The notes below the pieces were generated by a model. That model had not been told where the DNA came from, did no database searches, and saw only the letters and a program-made list of their open reading frames with translations. The position numbers and the translations under genes are program-made. A stretch of DNA of 64,000 bases from Nepenthes gracilis (taxonomy: Eukaryota; Streptophyta; Magnoliopsida; Caryophyllales; Nepenthaceae), in the NCBI GenBank assembly GCA_033239525.1, contig BSYO01000013.1, positions 10,130,501 through 10,194,500 of the forward strand. Direction: 5' to 3'. Shown here piece by piece: positions 58,749 through 64,000 of the stretch. Each line of letters begins with the position of its first letter. The first letter of the stretch is position 1.

Positions 58749-59832
58749 TGTTAGAGACATTTGTCTAATTGGCATATCCATGACCATATGTTTTATAGTA
58801 TCGATGTCGGGTTGTGGGTTGTCGGGTTAAAGTCCGTTCTGTCCGTTCCGCCCTCTAGTCGCTCGAGCCGTCCAAAGCCCCCGCACTGGCCTGGTGCTCG
58901 AACCCCGCTCGAGCCGAAAATCTAGAAGGTCCCCGGCCCACCAGGAGCTCGATACCTGCTCGAGCCGAAAATCCAGAAGGTCCCCAGCTCGCCAGGCGCT
59001 CGAGTACCGCTCGAGCCGAAAATTCAGTAGGGTACCCGCTCGATGTGCGCCTTAGGGTTGCTCGAGCGCCCGCAGGGTTTCTCACGAAACTCTACGGCCG
59101 CTCGCCGCGCGCTCGAGCCCCGCTCGAGCGCCGGTGCAACGGGCAAAATTTTTAAACGATTTTTTGCGCCCTCTATAAATACTAGCCTTATGTTTTGAAA
59201 CCCTAAGAATTCTGGAGAGTTTATTTTCGTGCCTCCTTGAGAAGAAAGGTCTCTTGTGCCTCAAGTTTATTGTATTTCTTGATAAAACCAAACACTACAA
59301 GATTGCTCCTTGTGTTCAAACAAGTTTTCTCACCCACCTTCTTTAACCATCGATACATTGCCCTCTACCATCGTTGGAGACGTTGGTTCGTGGAGAAGGA
59401 GACTCGTTCGTGATTGGCAATTCAAGTGGTGCGAGGGAAGATTGACGTGAAGACCGGAAGGTTTCTGGTTCCGTTGCCGCGGGCAAATCCAAGGAGTTCC
59501 TTGGTAGGGATCACGTGACGGGAGTAAGTCGGCTAGGTTAGCGCGTCGTTACCACCCGGTCTGTAAGTTGATTTTCATAGTGCATTGCTTTCCTGGCCGT
59601 TGAAGCCCGGAGTATTTTTCTCGATACCCGGGTATTGAGTTTTCACTTCGTCACCAAAAATTTGAGTCTTTATCTTTATTGCTTATAAGTACTTATATCG
59701 TGCATGATTGTTAATCTTGTTAGCATCCAGTATTAAATATCTTTTATGTGTATTAGATATTTATTATTATACACTGCTTCCGCTATACTTTTAACGTGGT
59801 CGAAACACGTTAGCACACAACGTGCTTTCTCA
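58749..59832 (+). repeat. Element D 3' LTR (1084 bp)
   Basis: It matches 41927-42983 almost throughout; the main difference is inside the CTCGAG block, where this copy has eight palindromes (58862-59128) against six. It ends GTGCTTTCTCA, followed by GGTAC (59833-59837). Confidence 0.94.
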
Positions 59833-60284
59833 GGTACATCGAGTTAAATATATATTATGAAATTTTAAAAGATATTCGAATCAGTTAGTTTAGTGCCTAA
59901 GGTGCACCAGGGTTAGCGCCGAAACTCTAATTTCCCTCCATTATTTAAGGAGAGCCGTAGTGTGAAGGAAGGGGAGGCGCGAGACAAACAAATCAAGGCC
60001 TAGCCGCCACTGTTGCAGCCGTTGTCGAAAGAATGTATGAAATTAAAGCAAGTAAATCTTTCCTTTCTCTTTATTGATATTGATTCATTGCTTGTATATA
60101 TCAATTTCGAGAAAATTGGCCAAAATCTTGATGATAGACAAATGGTGTCAAAAACAAAGATTCAGCTCTTTTTGGTGAGAGAAGGAGGAGGAATGAAGTG
60201 AAGAGAGAGAGAAAGTGGTAGAGAAGCTGATGGAGCTAGGTCAAGGAAAAGAGAGAAAATGGAGGGAATCAATGGTACTTGCAT
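59833..60284. other. Right target duplication of D and unassigned flank
   Basis: GGTAC (59833-59837) is the right duplication. The following 450 bases contain a GC-richer, leader-like stretch (59930-60030) and no recognised gene. This DNA was contiguous with that left of 41922 before D inserted. Confidence 0.6.
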
Positions 60285-60939
60285 TGTGAGGTTTCGATTC
60301 CAAAATACCATAATTAGGAGATAATTAAGTTAGGATAGGTGAATAAGATCAAGGGGTACGAGTGGAATCAAATCGAAAAGTCCAAATATTCGGAATTGGT
60401 AAACAGGGAATCGAAGTTGTAAACAGAGAAACGTTAATTTGTAGATAAGATTTTGGGCTTTAAATTATAATAATCATGGCTTATTAAGGTTATATAATCA
60501 AAATTATGGTCCAAAGATGTAAAAATATTGGGTTAAAAGGGTCAAAATAGGTCCCGAATGGTGAAAAAATGAAGTAGGCTTGCTGCGGGCGCGGGTCAGA
60601 GGGCTCAATACGGGCCTAACCTACGCCCGAGTTGCGCTCAAGTGCAAATGGGGCATGAAAAATAGAACCCTTCGCTCGCTGTACTCCCAGATGGCGCTCG
60701 AGGTGCAATGTTGGCAAGGTGGTGCGCCTAGGTGGCGCTCGAGAACAATTTGAGCACCCGACTGCCTATAAAAGGTCATGCGCGTTTTTCTTGGGGTATT
60801 TCTAGATGATTCCAGAGAGAAAGGAAGAGGAAGAGAGAGAAGGGGGAAATCGAGACCGCGAGTTCGATTCCATCTGAGAGCTAGTTATAAAAGTGATGGT
60901 TCATGTTGAGGCAAGTGCTCTCATACTTACTATTTGTTT
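60285..60939 (+). repeat. LTR F1: first 655 bp of a gypsy-type LTR, plus strand
   Basis: It starts TGTGAGGTTTCG and aligns in inverted orientation with 63729 down to about 63070 (shared blocks include CTTATTAAGGTTATATAATCAAAA, here 60480-60502, and GGAATTGGTAAAC). U3 is followed by GCCTATAAAAGG (about 60765-60776) and a GA-rich leader. It is cut at 60940 by F2; its remainder should lie beyond the window. Whether it is a solo LTR or part of a full element is unknown. Confidence 0.8.
60765..60776 (+). promoter_or_regulatory. TATA box of LTR F1
   Basis: GCCTATAAAAGG is followed by a GA-rich leader beginning about 50 bases later. The same layout is seen in LTR C. Confidence 0.6.
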
Positions 60940-63729
60940 TGTGACGGACCGGGTTATTCTTCTTAAATAACCTCCGTCAATGGTAACATAAAGTTATACC
61001 CATAATTTATCGTTATGGATTCTACAGAAATTTCGGTAGAGGTTCCTCTGCAATTGGATGAAAAATCAAAAATATAACTTACTTAAAATAGCCTGTACAA
61101 ACGCACAACTACCCAATAGTCAACACTTTGGCCTACAACACAATACACAGGATCACAATCGCCATACCATCCATGGCTCTAACACAGAATTCCTAATTAC
61201 CATATTGGATTTGAAGAGATTCCATCTAGGACTAAATAAAATCCAAAACATCCAATATTGTTGCAAAAGTATAGCTAAATCCAGAAACCTACGGAAGTAC
61301 AACAATAACCATAAAATAGTAACAAACTGCATTATGCTATTAGAATGTTTACATTCTATTACAACAGACGTATCCAAATCTTCAGGCCTTCGACATTCAG
61401 CTAATCTCCTCAATCAAGTCTTTCTCCTTACTCTAAATAATCGGGCGCCGACTTAATGTTCTCATCTGGAAGGAGAAACAGCAAGAGTGAGCGTACAGCT
61501 CAACAAATGTAATCATATATCACTAACTATAGCAAATAATAGGGAAAACAGTAACTGGGTAGGGGAAACATATAACTTGAATAAAAAGGAAGCATGCGAG
61601 GAGGGGGGACATCTAGAATCATCCGGTTCGCATGTTGGTTCCGATTACGTTTATTCATTTTCATTACTTTCATTAATCTTTGCGGACCCGAGCTAGTAGG
61701 TCGTACTAACCAACGCTGTGAGAGAACGAGGAAAAGAATGTGTCTGCCACACATTCTAAAACCGGCTACATTTTAGGTCTGCAGCACTCGACCATCGGCT
61801 ACATTTTAGGCCTGTAGCACTCGACCATCTCAACTCACCCCATATCCCTCAGAGACTAGGGCAATCATCGTTCTTTCATAGTAGTATCCTAAAGCGTACC
61901 AGGAATATCACCCGCTTCCACGAGCGACCAGAATACGTGGTCAAGTATTCATTGGGTTCACACAGTGATGAACATGGCAAACCAGAGAATACTACCCCTA
62001 TGAACCATGGTCCTAGTTTCAGGATTAAACCTCCATTAAGGGAAGATCCACCTTAGAGTACATCACATTTTCCAATCAAAAAATCACATTCACATCCTTA
62101 TCTCCATCTAGGAGACCAAATCCACATATATTTTCATCTAGGAGATCAAATCTATCATATCGTACTTTGGTGGATTCCCCTTTATTTACTTGCTCGGTTC
62201 TCATCTTTCTGTGAGACTTAATTCCTTTTAGTAATTCAATCAAAATTCACAAGAGAGTTTGAAATTTCTTACCTCTGATGGTCAAATATCATCTAGAAGC
62301 GTCCGGGATGCATTCCCTTGCTTCCGGTGTACAAATGCATATTTTTGGGGCTTATAATTTAACATGAACATTTAATCATACGTTTTATCACAATTAAATA
62401 GAGGTAGAGCATGCAAATTTACACTTTATTTTCGGATGAACAGTGTCAGGCCACTTTTAGAGGGCTTGGACGCCGCGAACGGGTCGAATCTTACAAGATC
62501 GATCGTCCAGTCGATAAATATACACATTTGGGACGTGGTGATTTATATTTTGGGGTCAATTCAATATAATACGAAGGTGGAAGTAAGCAAATTCCCCATT
62601 TAATTTCGGATGAACAGTAACAGTGCATATTTAGAGGGCTCAGACGCTGCGAACGGGTCGAAACGTGCAAAATTGATCGTATGGCCGATATATATACATA
62701 ATTAGGTTGTGGTGATTCATATTTTGAGGTCGATTCAACATGATACGAAGGTAGAAGCATGCAATTTTCCCATTTCGTCTTAGATAAACAGTAATAGTGG
62801 CATTTTAGAGGGCTCGGATGTCGCAAACGGGTTGAAACGTGCGAGATTGATCGTGCGGCCGACATATATACACATTTGGGACGTGGGGATTCACATTTTG
62901 GGGTCAATTTAACGAAATAAGGTGTGAAAATGGAAAACCCCCAATTCCCATAGGTTAGGGTTTGGCGGTACTCTACCGGCTGAATCAGTGAGTAAATCGG
63001 ATAATAAATTACACAATCCTTGGTCTCAAGTCATGGGTATTACATTTTCCATGGTTTGGGTGGGTATCGAAACGAAAATACCGGATGATAACCGAAAAAT
63101 ATCGAAAGAAGAAAGTTAGTGAGTATGAAAACATCTGTCTCGACGCGTATTACCACTTTTATAACTAGTTCTCGGACGGATTCGGACTCCACGAACTCGA
63201 TCTCCTCCTTTCTCTCTCTACAATCGGCGCCCTCTCTCTCTCTAGAATGTTTTGGAACGTGGAAAAATGAAAATCACAAAATAGAACCCGACTTTAAAAC
63301 GGGCTGGCGCTCGAGCGCGCGGCTAGCGCAGCCTTACTGCCCAGGCCAGCTCGAGCGCGTAGCGAGTACAGACAAATCTGGATTCTATGAGCCCACGGAG
63401 GGCACAAGTCAGGCCCGCAGCAAGCCTACAGCAAGCCCACATTATGTTTTTGGCATTCGGGATCCGTTTTGACCATTTTAACCCAATCTTTCACTCCCTT
63501 GGACTTGACTTTTGATTATATAACCTTAATAAGTCATGATTATCATAATTTAAAATCCCAAATCTTATTTATGAATTAATATTTCACGGCTTACAATTTC
63601 AGTTCCCGGTTTACCAATTCCGGCTCTTTGAGCTTTTCAATCCGATTCCTCTCGTTCTTTTTGACCACAATTCACCTATGTTAATTTAATTACTTTCTAA
63701 TTATTATGTTCTTAGTCTGAAACCTCACA
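60940..63729 (-). repeat. LTR F2: 2790-bp LTR of a second family-F element, minus strand
   Basis: On the minus strand it begins TGTGAGGTTTCAG at 63729 and ends CCGGTCCGTCACA at 60940, so the termini TGTGA and TCACA are inverted. A purine tract AGTGGGGGAGAG lies just outside the start (63730-63742), so this is the 3' LTR of an element whose inside runs off the right edge. It includes a 174-bp tandem repeat (62431-62930). No gene is encoded; the open frames here are chance or repeat-driven. Confidence 0.8.
62431..62930. repeat. Three tandem units of 174 bp inside LTR F2
   Basis: The units start at 62431, 62605 and 62779, each beginning with a TTCGGATGAACAGT-type word. They share AGAGGGCT, GCGAACGGGTCGAA and TATATACACATT in order. 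The third unit is incomplete or diverged at its end. Confidence 0.85.
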
Positions 63730-63742
63730 ACTCTCCCCCACT
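63730..63742 (-). other. Polypurine tract of the F2 element
   Basis: The minus strand reads AGTGGGGGAGAGT right before the LTR start TGTGAGG. Confidence 0.75.
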
Positions 63743-63925
63743 TATAAAAATTTTATCCTCAGAATTTAACGAACCTCAGGATTTATAATTGGGAAAAAAA
63801 ATCCTTTCAAAATACCTTCTTCACGATCCTACGTCACATCTTTGATCAAACGACTTATCCTAGAGGGCCCTCATCTCAAGATGAATTCCTAGTCTCTAAA
63901 ACGGCTTAACCCAAATACTTATTGA
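63743..63925 (-). other. 3' end of the F2 element's internal region
   Basis: Plus-strand ATCCTCAGAATTTAACGAA (63760-63778) reads as TTCTGAGGAT on the minus strand, the sort of sequence that follows the pol stop in gypsy elements. No domain can be assigned in so short a piece. Confidence 0.5.
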
Positions 63926-64000
63926 TGTAACGACCCGAACTCGGATTCCCGAATCTGACCCGGACAATCATGGTGAAAGTCTCGAATCATCTCAATTTCA
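63926..64000 (+). repeat. Possible start of another gypsy LTR (TGTAACGACCCGAACTCGG)
   Basis: TGTAACGACCCG is a very common start of plant gypsy LTRs. It begins at 63926 after ATTGA, which may be a target duplication. The rest lies outside the window, so this cannot be confirmed here. Confidence 0.5.

Larger units (their letters stand above)
41927..59832 (+). mobile_element. Element D: Sirevirus-like Ty1/copia retrotransposon with an envelope-like gene, split by element E
   Basis: D has LTRs at 41927-42983 and 58749-59832, a tRNA-Met type primer site at 42986, a purine tract CCAAAGGGGGAGAT before the 3' LTR, and an exact GGTAC duplication. Its order is gag, protease, [element E], integrase, RT, RNase H, non-coding leader, envelope-like gene. 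The copia order plus a third gene between RNase H and the 3' LTR and the AAAGGGGGAGAT tract are hallmarks of the Sirevirus (SIRE/Maximus) branch. Without E, D would be about 9.4 kb. The LTRs are very similar over long stretches, so D is fairly young. Confidence 0.93.

Noticed and set aside
61058..61456. 132-codon plus-strand open frame
   Set aside because: It lies inside LTR F2 and lacks motifs; LTRs of this family are non-coding.
62491..62907. 138-codon minus-strand open frame with internal peptide repeats
   Set aside because: The repeats are the 174-bp tandem units of LTR F2; 174 is a multiple of three, so a chance frame stays open.
62431..62930. Regularly spaced repeats as a possible CRISPR array
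   Set aside because: Units are long tandem copies without distinct spacers, and the DNA is plant nuclear.
1..64000. tRNA, rRNA or snRNA genes
   Set aside because: No cloverleaf-like sequence with A and B boxes or rRNA stretch was recognised by eye; primer sites matching tRNA ends are parts of retrotransposons. A tRNA scan would be decisive.

Overview
This window is plant nuclear DNA, most likely from a dicot and probably a woody one. It has no bacterial gene structure. It is AT-rich, holds many microsatellites, and is dominated by plant-type LTR retrotransposons (Ty1/copia Sirevirus-like and Tork/TNT1-like; Ty3/gypsy chromovirus-like and Tat/Ogre-like) plus an RTE-like LINE. The species was not determined. 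Only one stretch looks like an ordinary host gene: a first coding exon starting MGSACC on the minus strand (35749-36076). Its intron appears to be invaded by a 13.6 kb retrotransposon.

Layout. 1-1915: decayed Ty3/gypsy pol end (RNase H, integrase). 1916-4934: no gene; a purine-rich run and a perfect 11-bp hairpin. 4935-7900: decayed RTE-like LINE, minus strand. 8179-8494: foldback element. 8495-21057: mostly unassigned AT-rich DNA with microsatellites, a hairpin-rich MITE-like stretch (14216-15477), a possible old long LTR (16600-19250) and a 124-bp tandem duplication (20376-20623).

Element A (21063-34671, minus, Ty3/gypsy chromovirus-like) is bounded by a perfect 5-bp target duplication CACCT. 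Copia element B (21530-27297, plus, TTTGG duplication) sits inside its 3' LTR. Solo LTR C (32478-34453, minus, GGCTG/GGATG duplication) sits inside its 5' LTR. 34677-36119: host intron, exon and CA microsatellite. 36120-41926: no gene recognised.

Element D (41927-59832, plus, Sirevirus-like copia, GGTAC duplication) carries gag, protease, integrase remnant, RT, RNase H and an envelope-like third gene (57049-58224). A plausible 3' splice site abuts the ATG of that third gene. A Tat-like gypsy element E (45271 to about 53780) split D between protease and integrase. E has two RNase H domains, but its 3' half (about 50270-53780) is a mosaic of repeated, re-ordered fragments. 60285-63729: an LTR of family F (plus) is cut by another member of the same family in reverse orientation, so the window ends in an inverted LTR pair. 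A further LTR may begin at 63926.

None of the retroelement genes is intact; stops, frameshifts and lost catalytic residues are visible in A, B, D and E. The order of events follows from nesting: A before B and C, D before E, F1 before F2. All readings come from inspecting the sequence; no database search was possible, and family names come from recognising motifs.
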